From positions 2,959,001-3,023,000 of the forward strand of contig NZ_CP096889.1 in NCBI RefSeq assembly GCF_004124315.2: DNA of 64,000 bases, given 5' to 3'. This stretch comes from Bacillus cabrialesii (GTDB lineage Bacteria > Bacillota > Bacilli > Bacillales > Bacillaceae). Each line of letters starts with the position of its first letter. Positions within the stretch are counted from its first letter, which is position 1. Positions 25,742-34,464 of the stretch are shown one piece after another. A program made the position numbers and the translations under genes. The notes beneath the pieces were generated by a model. That model searched no databases. It was not told the origin of the DNA and worked only from the letters and a program-made list of their open reading frames with translations.

Positions 25742-27376
25742 TCAGCCGGCATGTTTGCCTCTCTTTAAGAATCCCGGCAAACGGCGGCCTAATATTTTCT
25801 GCAAAAATCCTAACCGGTAGCCGCAATACAGGTACACAGCTCCGCCAACAGCGGCCGCAATCACTACAACGATCGCAGCTTGCAGCTGGCCATCCTGATA
25901 GGAAATAAAGAAACTTAATGCCCATTGCACGATTTTCACGGCTATAGCCATAATAGCTGACAAGATCAGCATCAATACAATCCGTTTGACTAATATCTTA
26001 TAGGAATAGCCTGCATGACGCTTAATCATGATAAATCCATATAAAAGTGAAGCAATATATCCTAGCGCCGTCGCTAAAATCGCGCCGTCAGCCTGCATCA
26101 GCTTGATCAGCGGAACATTCAGCACAAGCTTGATCACGACGCCGATGACAAGGCTGACAACCGCAAACTTTTGTTTGTTGATGCCCTGCAGAATGGCTGC
26201 GTTGACCGTAAATAAAGAGAACAGAATCGCAACCGGGGAATACCAAAACAGAATGTTTGCGCCCAGTTCAGGAAGAAGGCTCTCAGATCCGTAAAAGAAC
26301 GTATACGTCGGTCCTGCCAATACAGAGATCCCGACAACAGCAGGAATAATTAAAAACAAGATTGTCTGCATCGTTTGATTAATCTGCTGATTCAGGAGCT
26401 TATAGTTTCCGCTAGTAAACGATTCAGTAATCGTTGGAATTAATGTCAGGCCGAAAGCTGTTGCAAGCGAAACCGGGATCATGACGAGCTTCTGCACATA
26501 CAGGGTAAGAATCGCCATCATGTCCTGGCTGATAGCTTGATGGCCGGCTTCAATCATCGCTTTGTTAAATGTATTTGTATCAATGTAGTTATACAAAGGG
26601 ATGGCCAGTCCCACAAAAACGTACGGAGCGGCATAGCTGAACAGCTCGAGAAACATTTTCTTGTAGCTTAAGTTTGCTGTCGGTCCCGTATTCGGCATCA
26701 TCGCCAGCAGGCTGCTCTTCCGTTTGTTCCAATAAATATAGAGCACGATCAGTCCCCCGAAGGCGCCGATCAGCGCTGCGAATGTCGCATAACCGACAGC
26801 GATCACAAGGCCGCCGTTGAAAATTTTCAATATCAAGAATGTCGCACTCAATAAAAAGATGATGCGGACAATCTGTTCAACAACTTGGGAAACAGCTGTC
26901 GGTCCCATCATTTGGTGCCCTTGAAAGAATCCGCGGACAAGGCTCATAATCGGCACGACCAAAAGCGCTAAGCTGACCATGCGGATGACATAAACGACAT
27001 GATCAATTGTCAGGCCATTATTATCCTTGCCTCCCAACGATATTTCCGCAAACATCGGAGCGGATAAATACAGAATGAAAAAGGCAATCATTCCTGTGAC
27101 GAGCATAACCGACATGCCCGCCTTGAGCATTTTTCTGCTTGTTTCATAATCTCCTTTGGAATTATATTTGGAAACAAATTTAGAAACAGCGGCCGGAAAG
27201 CCCATCGTAGCGATATTCAAAAACAAAGTATATTGGTTGTATCCGTATTGAAATAACGCACCGCCTGTCGCCCCGACCATAATGCTGAAGGGAATTAAAT
27301 AGACCATTCCCAGAATTCGCGATATATATGTACCGAGCGTTAATACAAACGTGCCTCTTAACAGTTTGCTTGACAT
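25742..27376 (-). CDS. murJ: Lipid II flippase MurJ (YtgP)
   Basis: 544 residues of the MOP (multidrug/oligosaccharidyl-lipid/polysaccharide) superfamily with about 14 membrane segments. It is the B. subtilis YtgP protein, shown to act as a MurJ-type flippase moving lipid II across the membrane, redundant with Amj. Visible family traits are the N-terminal RGTFVLTLGTYISRILGM, the VSKFVSKYNSKGDY loop near 65-78 and the positively charged cavity region. GGTGATG precedes the ATG. Single gene followed by a weak terminator and ytzG. Confidence 0.93.
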   Translation of the reverse strand: MSSKLLRGTFVLTLGTYISRILGMVYLIPFSIMVGATGGALFQYGYNQYTLFLNIATMGFPAAVSKFVSKYNSKGDYETSRKMLKAGMSVMLVTGMIAFFILYLSAPMFAEISLGGKDNNGLTIDHVVYVIRMVSLALLVVPIMSLVRGFFQGHQMMGPTAVSQVVEQIVRIIFLLSATFLILKIFNGGLVIAVGYATFAALIGAFGGLIVLYIYWNKRKSSLLAMMPNTGPTANLSYKKMFLELFSYAAPYVFVGLAIPLYNYIDTNTFNKAMIEAGHQAISQDMMAILTLYVQKLVMIPVSLATAFGLTLIPTITESFTSGNYKLLNQQINQTMQTILFLIIPAVVGISVLAGPTYTFFYGSESLLPELGANILFWYSPVAILFSLFTVNAAILQGINKQKFAVVSLVIGVVIKLVLNVPLIKLMQADGAILATALGYIASLLYGFIMIKRHAGYSYKILVKRIVLMLILSAIMAIAVKIVQWALSFFISYQDGQLQAAIVVVIAAAVGGAVYLYCGYRLGFLQKILGRRLPGFLKRGKHAG

Positions 27377-27495
27377 GTTTCTTCATCACCATTTTCTACG
27401 AAGATTCAACTTTTCTATTTTACCACAACTGGGCATTTAGACGGTAATAAATACAAAAGCAATCTTGTGAACATTCAGGTTCGCGGCAAAAGACG

Positions 27496-27524
27496 TTTAA
27501 GGAGAGGCTTTCTTTCGCTATAAT
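27496..27524 (+). promoter_or_regulatory. Candidate SigA promoter of ytfP
   Basis: TTTAAG (27496-27501), 17 bases, TATAAT (27519-27524). Confidence 0.6.
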
Positions 27525-27580
27525 AGTACTGCGGACGGGGTGTTCGCACACGAAACGGAAAAAGAAAGTTGATGATAAAG

Positions 27581-28843
27581 ATGAAACAATTTGACGTAAT
27601 CGTAATCGGCGGAGGCCCTTCAGGCTTGATGGCTGCGATTGCAGCGGGAGAGCAGGGCGCTAGCGTTTTGCTGATAGATAAAGGAAATAAATTAGGACGG
27701 AAACTCGCGATTTCCGGCGGAGGCCGCTGCAATGTGACGAACCGCCTTCCTGTGGATGAAATTATTAAGCACATCCCCGGCAACGGGCGTTTTTTATACA
27801 GCGCGTTTTCTGAGTTTAATAATGAAGACATTATCAAGTTTTTTGAAAATCTCGGCATTCAATTGAAAGAAGAGGATCACGGCCGGATGTTTCCGGTGAC
27901 AGACAAAGCCCAAAGTGTCGTTGACGCACTGTTAAACAGGCTGAAACAGCTCCGGGTAACGATCAGAACGAACGAGAAAATAAAATCGGTTATATATGAA
28001 GATGGGGGCGCAGCAGGGATTGAGACGAATAATGGCGAAATGATCCATAGCCAGGCCGTCATTATCGCTGTCGGGGGTAAAAGTGTGCCACATACCGGAA
28101 GCACGGGAGACGGCTATGAATGGGCCGAAGCTGCGGGCCATACCATAACAGAGCTGTTTCCGACAGAGGTCCCCGTTACATCTGCCGAACCGTTCATTAA
28201 GCAAAAAACACTTCAGGGCTTATCACTAAGAGATGTTGCTGTCAGTGTGTTAAATAAAAAAAGCAAACCGATCATCACACATAAAATGGACATGCTGTTT
28301 ACCCATTTCGGCCTCTCAGGTCCCGCCATTCTCAGATGCAGCCAATTTATCGTGAAAGAGCTGAAAAAACAGCCGCAAGTGCCGATCAAAATTGATTTGT
28401 ATCCTGATATCAATGAAGAAACGCTATTCCAAAAGATGTATAAAGAACTGAAAGAAGCACCGAAAAAAGCCATTAAAAACGTGCTGAAGCCTTGGATGCA
28501 GGAGCGCTATCTCCTATTCTTGCTCGAAAAAAACGGCATCTCTCCGAATGTATCGTTTTCTGAGCTGCCGAGGGACCCATTCAGACAATTTGTAAAGGAC
28601 TGCAAGCAATTTACCGTTCTCGCAAACGGCACACTGTCTCTTGATAAGGCATTTGTCACGGGAGGCGGGGTATCAGTAAAAGAAATTGACCCGAAAAAGA
28701 TGGCTTCTAAAAAAATGGAGGGGCTTTATTTTTGCGGTGAAATTCTCGATATCCACGGCTACACAGGAGGATACAATATTACCTCCGCCCTTGTAACGGG
28801 AAGGCTTGCGGGGCTCAATGCCGGTCGCTTCGCCCGCTCTTGA
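27581..28843 (+). CDS. ytfP: YtfP, HI0933-type flavoprotein
   Basis: 420 residues from ATG 27581; in-frame TTG 27569 and ATG 27572 are alternatives, and none has a strong ribosome site. An FAD-dependent oxidoreductase of the HI0933/BaiN family. FAD motifs: IVIGGGPSGLMAAIAAG at the N-terminus, LGRKLAISGGGRCNVTN (near 40-56) and the C-terminal GLYFCGEILDIHGYTGGYN (near 380). The substrate is unknown in Bacillus. Monocistronic. Confidence 0.9.
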   Translation: MKQFDVIVIGGGPSGLMAAIAAGEQGASVLLIDKGNKLGRKLAISGGGRCNVTNRLPVDEIIKHIPGNGRFLYSAFSEFNNEDIIKFFENLGIQLKEEDHGRMFPVTDKAQSVVDALLNRLKQLRVTIRTNEKIKSVIYEDGGAAGIETNNGEMIHSQAVIIAVGGKSVPHTGSTGDGYEWAEAAGHTITELFPTEVPVTSAEPFIKQKTLQGLSLRDVAVSVLNKKSKPIITHKMDMLFTHFGLSGPAILRCSQFIVKELKKQPQVPIKIDLYPDINEETLFQKMYKELKEAPKKAIKNVLKPWMQERYLLFLLEKNGISPNVSFSELPRDPFRQFVKDCKQFTVLANGTLSLDKAFVTGGGVSVKEIDPKKMASKKMEGLYFCGEILDIHGYTGGYNITSALVTGRLAGLNAGRFARS

Positions 28844-28878
28844 CCAGCCTTTTCAAATTTTTACAAAACGCTGAACAT

Positions 28879-28907
28879 TTGATAATTCTCCGCATTCATG
28901 GTAGGGT
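28879..28907 (+). promoter_or_regulatory. Candidate SigA promoter of opuD
   Basis: TTGATA (28879-28884), 17 bases, TAGGGT (28902-28907). Strong -35, weak -10. The leader would be about 115 bases. Confidence 0.5.
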
Positions 28908-28914
28908 GAGACTT

Positions 28915-28941
28915 GTTTTGTTTCACCTGATTGCGGGGTAA
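28915..28941 (+). promoter_or_regulatory. Possible SigB-type promoter of opuD
   Basis: GTTTTG (28915-28920), 15 bases, GGGTAA (28936-28941). The -10 is good and the -35 has two mismatches. A stress promoter would fit an osmoprotectant transporter. Confidence 0.4.
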
Positions 28942-29031
28942 TTTTTAGAGAGGGATGATCTGCCGGCGTACGACCATACTAAGCCTGCGAGCAAGATATA
29001 GGCGTACACAAAAATTAGAGGGTGAGAAATT

Positions 29032-30567
29032 TTGAAACATATATCTAGTGTATTTTGGATTGTGATTGTCATCACAGCAGCAGCTGTATTGTGGGGCGTT
29101 ATTTCTCCTGACAGCCTGCAAAACGTGTCTCAATCGGCACAAGCATTTGTTACCAATTCATTTGGCTGGTACTATCTTTTAGTTGTCTCTTTGTTTGTCG
29201 GGTTCTGTCTCTTTTTCATTTTCAGCCCGATTGGCAAAATTAAACTCGGAAAACCCGATGAAAAACCGGAATTCGGGTTGTTATCATGGTTTGCCATGCT
29301 GTTCAGCGCAGGCATGGGAATCGGCTTAGTATTCTATGGTGCGGCTGAACCGATCAGCCATTACGCAATTAGCTCTCCATCAGGTGAAACAGAAACCCCC
29401 CAAGCCTTCAGAGATGCGCTCCGCTATACGTTTTTCCACTGGGGTTTGCACGCTTGGGCCATTTATGCCATTGTGGCATTATGCATCGCCTATTTCCAAT
29501 TCCGCAAAGGCGCTCCCGGGTTAATCAGCAGCACGCTGTCACCGATTCTCGGCGATAAAGCAAACGGCCCAATCGGCAAATTGATTGACTGCATCGCCGT
29601 TTTCGCCACTGTTGTCGGGGTGTCGACGAGTCTTGGTCTTGGGGCAACCCAAATTAACGGCGGTTTGAATTACCTGTTCGGCATTCCGAATACTTTTGCC
29701 GTTCAATTTATTTTAATTGCCATTGTGACAGTGCTCTTTTTACTTTCTGCGTGGAGCGGACTCGGAAAAGGCATTAAGTATTTGAGCAACACCAATATGG
29801 TATTAGCTGGACTGTTAATGCTGTTTGTGCTGTTTGTCGGACCTACGGTACTAATTATGAACTCATTCACAGATTCCATCGGACAATATATTCAAAATAT
29901 CGTGCAAATGAGCTTCAGACTGACACCGAACGATCCTGAAAAACGCGAATGGATTAACGGCTGGACGATTTTCTATTGGGCATGGTGGATTTCCTGGTCT
30001 CCATTTGTCGGCATTTTCATCGCCCGGGTATCCAGAGGCCGGACGATCCGTGAATTTTTAATCGGTGTCTTGGTGACACCATGTATTCTCGCGTTCCTAT
30101 GGTTCTCTATCTTTGGCGTATCGGCTATGGATCTTCAGCAGAACGGTACATTCAATGTAGCGAAGCTGTCAACTGAAACGATGCTGTTTGGAACACTTGA
30201 TCACTATCCGCTGACAATGGTGACTTCAATCCTTGCATTGGTTCTGATCGCTGTATTCTTTATCACGTCTGCTGATTCAGCGACATTCGTGCTGGGCATG
30301 CAGACGACATACGGCTCTTTGAACCCAGCCAATTCAGTAAAATTCAGCTGGGGTATCATTCAGTCCGCCATGGCGGCTGTGCTCCTTTATTCCGGCGGGC
30401 TTGCCGCTTTGCAAAACACAGCGATTCTGGCCGCGCTGCCGTTTTCTATTGTTATTCTGCTGATGATTGCCTCTCTCTATAAATCGCTTTCGAAAGAACG
30501 AAGAGAGATCAAAAAAATGGAGAAAATCGACAAACCGAGAAGCCCCAGAGTGAAAAAGGCATATTAA
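29032..30567 (+). CDS. opuD: Glycine betaine transporter OpuD (BCCT family)
   Basis: 511 residues, 12 membrane segments. A sodium-coupled betaine/carnitine/choline family carrier that imports glycine betaine at high osmolarity. The BCCT signature FYWAWWISWSPFVGIFIARV (near 315-334) supplies the aromatic substrate box, and GMGIGLVFYGAAEP (near 95-108) is the conserved glycine-rich stretch of helix 3. The start is TTG, seven bases behind GAGGGTGAG. It has a 188-base upstream region with a SigA-like and a SigB-like promoter. Monocistronic. Confidence 0.95.
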   Translation: MKHISSVFWIVIVITAAAVLWGVISPDSLQNVSQSAQAFVTNSFGWYYLLVVSLFVGFCLFFIFSPIGKIKLGKPDEKPEFGLLSWFAMLFSAGMGIGLVFYGAAEPISHYAISSPSGETETPQAFRDALRYTFFHWGLHAWAIYAIVALCIAYFQFRKGAPGLISSTLSPILGDKANGPIGKLIDCIAVFATVVGVSTSLGLGATQINGGLNYLFGIPNTFAVQFILIAIVTVLFLLSAWSGLGKGIKYLSNTNMVLAGLLMLFVLFVGPTVLIMNSFTDSIGQYIQNIVQMSFRLTPNDPEKREWINGWTIFYWAWWISWSPFVGIFIARVSRGRTIREFLIGVLVTPCILAFLWFSIFGVSAMDLQQNGTFNVAKLSTETMLFGTLDHYPLTMVTSILALVLIAVFFITSADSATFVLGMQTTYGSLNPANSVKFSWGIIQSAMAAVLLYSGGLAALQNTAILAALPFSIVILLMIASLYKSLSKERREIKKMEKIDKPRSPRVKKAY

Positions 30568-30571
30568 CAAA

Positions 30572-30603
30572 AAAGATCTTTCCGCACCCGCGGGAAGATC
30601 TTT
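30572..30603. terminator. Bidirectional terminator of opuD and cse60
   Basis: Stem AAAGATCTTTCCGC (30572-30585) / GCGGGAAGATCTTT (30590-30603) with flanking A- and T-runs. Confidence 0.92.
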
Positions 30604-30786
30604 TTATTTGCGATATAAAATAAGGGCGGAAAAACAGTAAAGCTGCTCGCCGTCTGGGTCGCACGCCGCCGAAACCGTATATTTGATATCAATCAGCTGC
30701 TCCTCCGATATCCCTTTTAAAAATGAATTGATTTCCGTCTGTAAGTCTTTTTCATGCTCTTCATCAAATACCGCCACCTTCAGCAT
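30604..30786 (-). CDS. cse60: Cse60, sporulation protein
   Basis: 60 residues from ATG 30786, exactly the length of Cse60 (YteV), with GGAGAG upstream. A small acidic protein, MLKVAVFDEEHEKDLQTEIN at the start, with a compact alpha/beta pattern. In B. subtilis the gene is transcribed by SigE in the mother cell; its role is unknown. I could not place a convincing SigE promoter: a CATAAC at about 30839-30844 (minus strand) is the only candidate. It lies 68 bases downstream of yteU. Confidence 0.88.
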   Translation of the reverse strand: MLKVAVFDEEHEKDLQTEINSFLKGISEEQLIDIKYTVSAACDPDGEQLYCFSALILYRK

Positions 30787-30854
30787 TTTTATCCGCTCTC
30801 CTTTCTCTATCAATCTATTCCGTTTGGAACAGCGTTATGATAGAGAAATCATGA

Positions 30855-31517
30855 TCACCTCATTTCCGGATAAAAAGCTTTCCGTATATGGCCCTGTGGC
30901 TCACCCTCTTGCTGCCCGACTTTCAGCAGTACGGCATAAACAATTCGCATATGACAGTAGCTGATCAGGCTGACGCTGAAAAAAGGGACAATGCCGGGCA
31001 GGTACGCAAGCAGGAAAAAGAGAGCGAGAGTCAGCGCAAACATGACGAGCGTATATTGCAAATACGCCACACTGAGCAAAAGAGAAAACTTCACATATAA
31101 CCGTTTTTTCCAGTCAAAATGGACAAGCAGCGGAAACACATAAAAAAGCATGGATACGAACAAAAATCCAAATATCATAATGGCGAAGCGCAGGACATGC
31201 AAAAGGAAATGGCTCGGATAAATAAAGGCCAAATCGATATAAATAATCAATCCGATGATCGCCAGTACAGCGCCAATCAAATTTGAACGGAGAAATTCAG
31301 CCTTATATTCCCGCCAAAACGTCTGCAGTACAGGAACGTTGTCCTGTCCCTGGATCCATTTCCGCATGACAGCGAATAAAGCTGCGGTGGCGGGCATGAT
31401 GCCGAACACCCCGAGACCGATCATCGTAAAAAACAGCCAAAGCAAGTTTGTATATGCAAATCTCATGATCCACTCACAGAAGCGCAGCACCTGCCCCATT
31501 GAACCATCATGCTCCAC
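30855..31517 (-). CDS. yteU: YteU, DUF624 membrane protein
   Basis: 220 residues from GTG 31517, which has GGAGGGG six bases upstream. The alternative ATG 31538 overlaps the yteT stop (TAATG) and could be coupled, but has no ribosome site of its own. DUF624 family with about five to six membrane segments (near 20-45, 70-90, 95-120, 125-155, 160-190). DUF624 genes are regularly found with oligosaccharide ABC importers; the role is not known. Last gene of the yteP-R-S-T-U set. Confidence 0.87.
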   Translation of the reverse strand: MEHDGSMGQVLRFCEWIMRFAYTNLLWLFFTMIGLGVFGIMPATAALFAVMRKWIQGQDNVPVLQTFWREYKAEFLRSNLIGAVLAIIGLIIYIDLAFIYPSHFLLHVLRFAIMIFGFLFVSMLFYVFPLLVHFDWKKRLYVKFSLLLSVAYLQYTLVMFALTLALFFLLAYLPGIVPFFSVSLISYCHMRIVYAVLLKVGQQEGEPQGHIRKAFYPEMR

Positions 31518-31537
31518 GGCGGCCCCTCCTTTTCGCA

Positions 31538-32824
31538 TTATACATTTTGCATCTGAAAAAGCCTCTTAATGTTGATCGGCTTCTTATCGGCAACTGAGCG
31601 CCACATCCCTTCACCGACCGCGATGGAGTAGGCTCCCGCTTCAGCCCCGGCTAAGATGTCATAATGGCGCAGCGGGTCTTTTCCTAAAAAAAGATCCTCA
31701 AGCAAAAGCGGATCGCCTCCGCCGTGCCCGCCCTCGTTTTTGACCACTTGTATCGTCTGCTTTGATTCAAAAAGCGGATAATATTCAATCGTCTGCTCCG
31801 GAAAAGCAAACGGAATTCTGGAAGGCTCATGAAATTCATTTGATTCGATACGCCCTTTTGTGCCGTTGATCGTCAGCCGGTAGCCTTCATACGGGGCGGA
31901 AAATATGATCGAGTAGCTTAAAAGCGCGCCTCCGTCATATTTGACAGCCGCCACGTACGTATCCTCGATGTCAATCTCCTCGTCAAAAATACACGCGTCC
32001 GGCCTGTATGCAGTATACAAGCCGGATTGGTCTCCCGCTTGAAGATGATCATCCTTTACAGAAGCTTTGGAGGAGCGGGGATGCCATCTTGAATAGTAAT
32101 GGCATTTTTCTTTGACCCGGCACGTCCCGCAAAAACGACCGTCTTCTTCCGGCAGCGGATTCCACTCACTGTCCGGCCCGTAGTAATTTAAAGCGCCATA
32201 AGCAAAGACCTCCGCCGGTTTTTGCCCAAGCCACCAATTAACGAGATCGAAGTGGTGTGTTGATTTATGGACAGAAAGGCCGCCGGAAAATGGTCTTGAC
32301 CGGTTCCAGCGTTTAAAATAACTGGCGCCATGATACGTATCAATATACCAATTCAAATCAACAGAGGTTACCCTGCCTATTTTTCCGTCCAGAATCATTT
32401 CTTTCATTTTTCGATGAAACGGGCTGTAGCGATAGTTAAACGCGACGGTGACTTTCCCTCTGCTTTTCGCCTCCGCCTCAAGGACCCGATTCGCATCCTG
32501 CACCGTCGTCACCATCGGTTTTTCTGTAATCACATCCGTATCCCACTGAAGGCTTTTTAAGATATATGTGATATGTGTGTCATCCCTGCCTGCCACTATG
32601 ACGATATCAGGCTTTGAAACACGTATCATCTCATCAAAAGCGTCTTCGTTAAACTCAGGCACGTGGGCAAGCTCGGGGAACTTCTTCTTGCAAACGGCAA
32701 AACGTTTCGAATCGGCATCAAGCAATCCCGTAATCTCATAATGTGTTGAAAACCGCTCTATCAGCGGTTTGATAAACATACTCAGAGCTCTGCTGCTCAC
32801 TCCGCAAATAACGATGTTCTTCAA
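31538..32824 (-). CDS. yteT: YteT, Gfo/Idh/MocA-type oxidoreductase
   Basis: 428 residues from TTG 32824, eight bases after the AGAGG of AGAGGTGAGG; an in-frame GTG at 32833 lies inside that site. The N-terminal Rossmann fold begins NIVICGVSSRALSMF and the catalytic EKPM motif (ITEKPMVTT, near 98) is the family Lys-Pro signature. An unusual pair of cysteine motifs (CGTCRVKEKCHYY, near 237) may bind metal. A role in sugar modification during rhamnogalacturonan breakdown is inferred from the operon. Confidence 0.88.
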   Translation of the reverse strand: MKNIVICGVSSRALSMFIKPLIERFSTHYEITGLLDADSKRFAVCKKKFPELAHVPEFNEDAFDEMIRVSKPDIVIVAGRDDTHITYILKSLQWDTDVITEKPMVTTVQDANRVLEAEAKSRGKVTVAFNYRYSPFHRKMKEMILDGKIGRVTSVDLNWYIDTYHGASYFKRWNRSRPFSGGLSVHKSTHHFDLVNWWLGQKPAEVFAYGALNYYGPDSEWNPLPEEDGRFCGTCRVKEKCHYYSRWHPRSSKASVKDDHLQAGDQSGLYTAYRPDACIFDEEIDIEDTYVAAVKYDGGALLSYSIIFSAPYEGYRLTINGTKGRIESNEFHEPSRIPFAFPEQTIEYYPLFESKQTIQVVKNEGGHGGGDPLLLEDLFLGKDPLRHYDILAGAEAGAYSIAVGEGMWRSVADKKPINIKRLFQMQNV

Positions 32825-32835
32825 TGTCCTCACCT

Positions 32836-33339
32836 CTATCGGGCTTCAGTTAGCTGAGAAATCAGCTGCAGCGCTTCCTCTGTTTTTTTAGCATACACAG
32901 GGATAAACGCCGCCATATTGCGATTCAATCGAAAAGAATAGCCGTTCAGCTGCTTTTCCCCTTTTTTAATCTGAACGGCATAAACTGTTTTTTCTCCTGT
33001 TTTCTGATCAACAGCTATATAAGGAGATGTTTTTTTCACTGGCCATTCGTCTAACGGCTGAAAATTTTCCGGATCATCGTAAGCTTGAAACATGTCTTCA
33101 GGCACGATGAAAACATCCCCCTCACGAGCGGTGATTTCAGTCAGCAGTTTTTCCGGAAAGGCAGGCAGGATATCAACCTTCCCGGCTTTCTGCTCAGCGG
33201 CCTTTTTTATATTTTCCTGTACGCCTGCCTGCATATCTGAAAAGAGGATGACATGCATTCCGTCCGGCCTGCTTGAGCATGATGCCAAAAAGAGAATGGA
33301 GACGATCATACACAAAGCCGTACGTATACTCTTTGTCAT
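32836..33339 (-). CDS. yteS: YteS, small lipoprotein
   Basis: 167 residues with a type II signal peptide: basic start, hydrophobic core and lipobox LASC at about 18-21. The mature part is a small alpha/beta domain of unknown function, probably on the outer face of the membrane. Start ATG overlaps the yteR stop (ATGA), with GCGGGG just upstream. Position between the hydrolase yteR and oxidoreductase yteT suggests a part in oligosaccharide uptake; nothing in the sequence shows it. Confidence 0.87.
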   Translation of the reverse strand: MTKSIRTALCMIVSILFLASCSSRPDGMHVILFSDMQAGVQENIKKAAEQKAGKVDILPAFPEKLLTEITAREGDVFIVPEDMFQAYDDPENFQPLDEWPVKKTSPYIAVDQKTGEKTVYAVQIKKGEKQLNGYSFRLNRNMAAFIPVYAKKTEEALQLISQLTEAR

Positions 33340-34457
33340 TTCCCCGCTGACCTAAAAAGAGGCTCCAGTTCTGTCATGGCCAAAATAAACGCACCGGCCC
33401 CGTGCAGGTCGTTTGTGCTTCTTTCGCGGCTGACATAATAGTCATAGAAACCGGCCGATGTTCCGACACAAATATCTTTGACGAGGAACGCACCGTCTTT
33501 TGTTGTTTCGGTTTTATGCTGAATCAAACCTTGATACGCTTTTAACAGGACCGGTTCGTAAGCTTTGTCAAGATAGCCTTTATTGATTCCTTTTGCGATG
33601 GCGTACATGTACAGGCAGGATCCCGAGCTTTCCAGCCAGTTATCGGACCTGTCACCTTTGTCAACGATCTGGTGCCATAACCCCGTTTCCTCGTCTTGAT
33701 AGCGGCAGATGCTTTCAATCATGTCCCGCAGCGTTTTTTTCCACACGTCACGGTTCGGATGCTTCTTCGGCAGCTCTTCAATCATCTCAGCAAGGGACAT
33801 GACGTACCAGCCGATGGAACGCGCCCAAAATTCGGGTGAACACCCTGTCTCTTCATTGGCCCAAGGCATTATTTTCGCTTCGTCCCAGGCGTGATAAAAG
33901 AGACCGGTTTTTGAATCTTTCGTATGCTTTCTCATCAGCGACTCCTGAAGCACGACCTGATCAAACAGCTCCGGTTCCTGCTTCAGATTGGCGTATTTCA
34001 GCGCGAACGGCCCGCCCATGTATAGGCCGTCAAGCCACATTTGGTAAGGATAGCCGTCCTTGTGCCAAAAACCATCCTCAGACGTCCGATTCAGTGTTCC
34101 ATATAAGCCGCGCAGCCTTTTTGCCGCTTTGACATACCGCTCATCCTTCGTCTGCTCGTATAATGGAAAAAGAATAAGACCCGCTTGAATGGCGTCGAGC
34201 TCATCTCTTCTAAATAATAGATTGCCATAATCATCAATTAAGAGATCTGCATAAGCCTTCGCATACTCGAAATACCGCTTTTCCCCGGTTGCTTCCCACA
34301 GCTGCAATACACCGCATAAGAAAACACCTTGATGGTAGTGCCAGCGGTTTGCAGGCGGCAGCTCCTCCACTGTATACGTGTTCATAATGGTTTTTGCCAA
34401 AGCCTCCGCGTACGTAAGAGGCGATTTTACAGCGATTGATTGATCCATTGATCCCAT
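33336..34457 (-). CDS. yteR: Unsaturated rhamnogalacturonyl hydrolase YteR (GH105)
   Basis: 373 residues from ATG 34457, the length of the structurally characterised B. subtilis YteR; ATG 34448, three codons on, has better spacing from GAAAGGG. An alpha/alpha-barrel enzyme of family GH105 that removes the unsaturated galacturonyl residue from rhamnogalacturonan lyase products, acting in the cytoplasm. The catalytic Asp143 is present in MWLDGLYMGGP (140-150), and the aromatic pocket NRWHYHQGVF is near 37-46. It starts seven bases after yteP. Confidence 0.95.
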   Translation of the reverse strand: MGSMDQSIAVKSPLTYAEALAKTIMNTYTVEELPPANRWHYHQGVFLCGVLQLWEATGEKRYFEYAKAYADLLIDDYGNLLFRRDELDAIQAGLILFPLYEQTKDERYVKAAKRLRGLYGTLNRTSEDGFWHKDGYPYQMWLDGLYMGGPFALKYANLKQEPELFDQVVLQESLMRKHTKDSKTGLFYHAWDEAKIMPWANEETGCSPEFWARSIGWYVMSLAEMIEELPKKHPNRDVWKKTLRDMIESICRYQDEETGLWHQIVDKGDRSDNWLESSGSCLYMYAIAKGINKGYLDKAYEPVLLKAYQGLIQHKTETTKDGAFLVKDICVGTSAGFYDYYVSRERSTNDLHGAGAFILAMTELEPLFRSAGK

Positions 34458-34464
34458 CCCTTTC

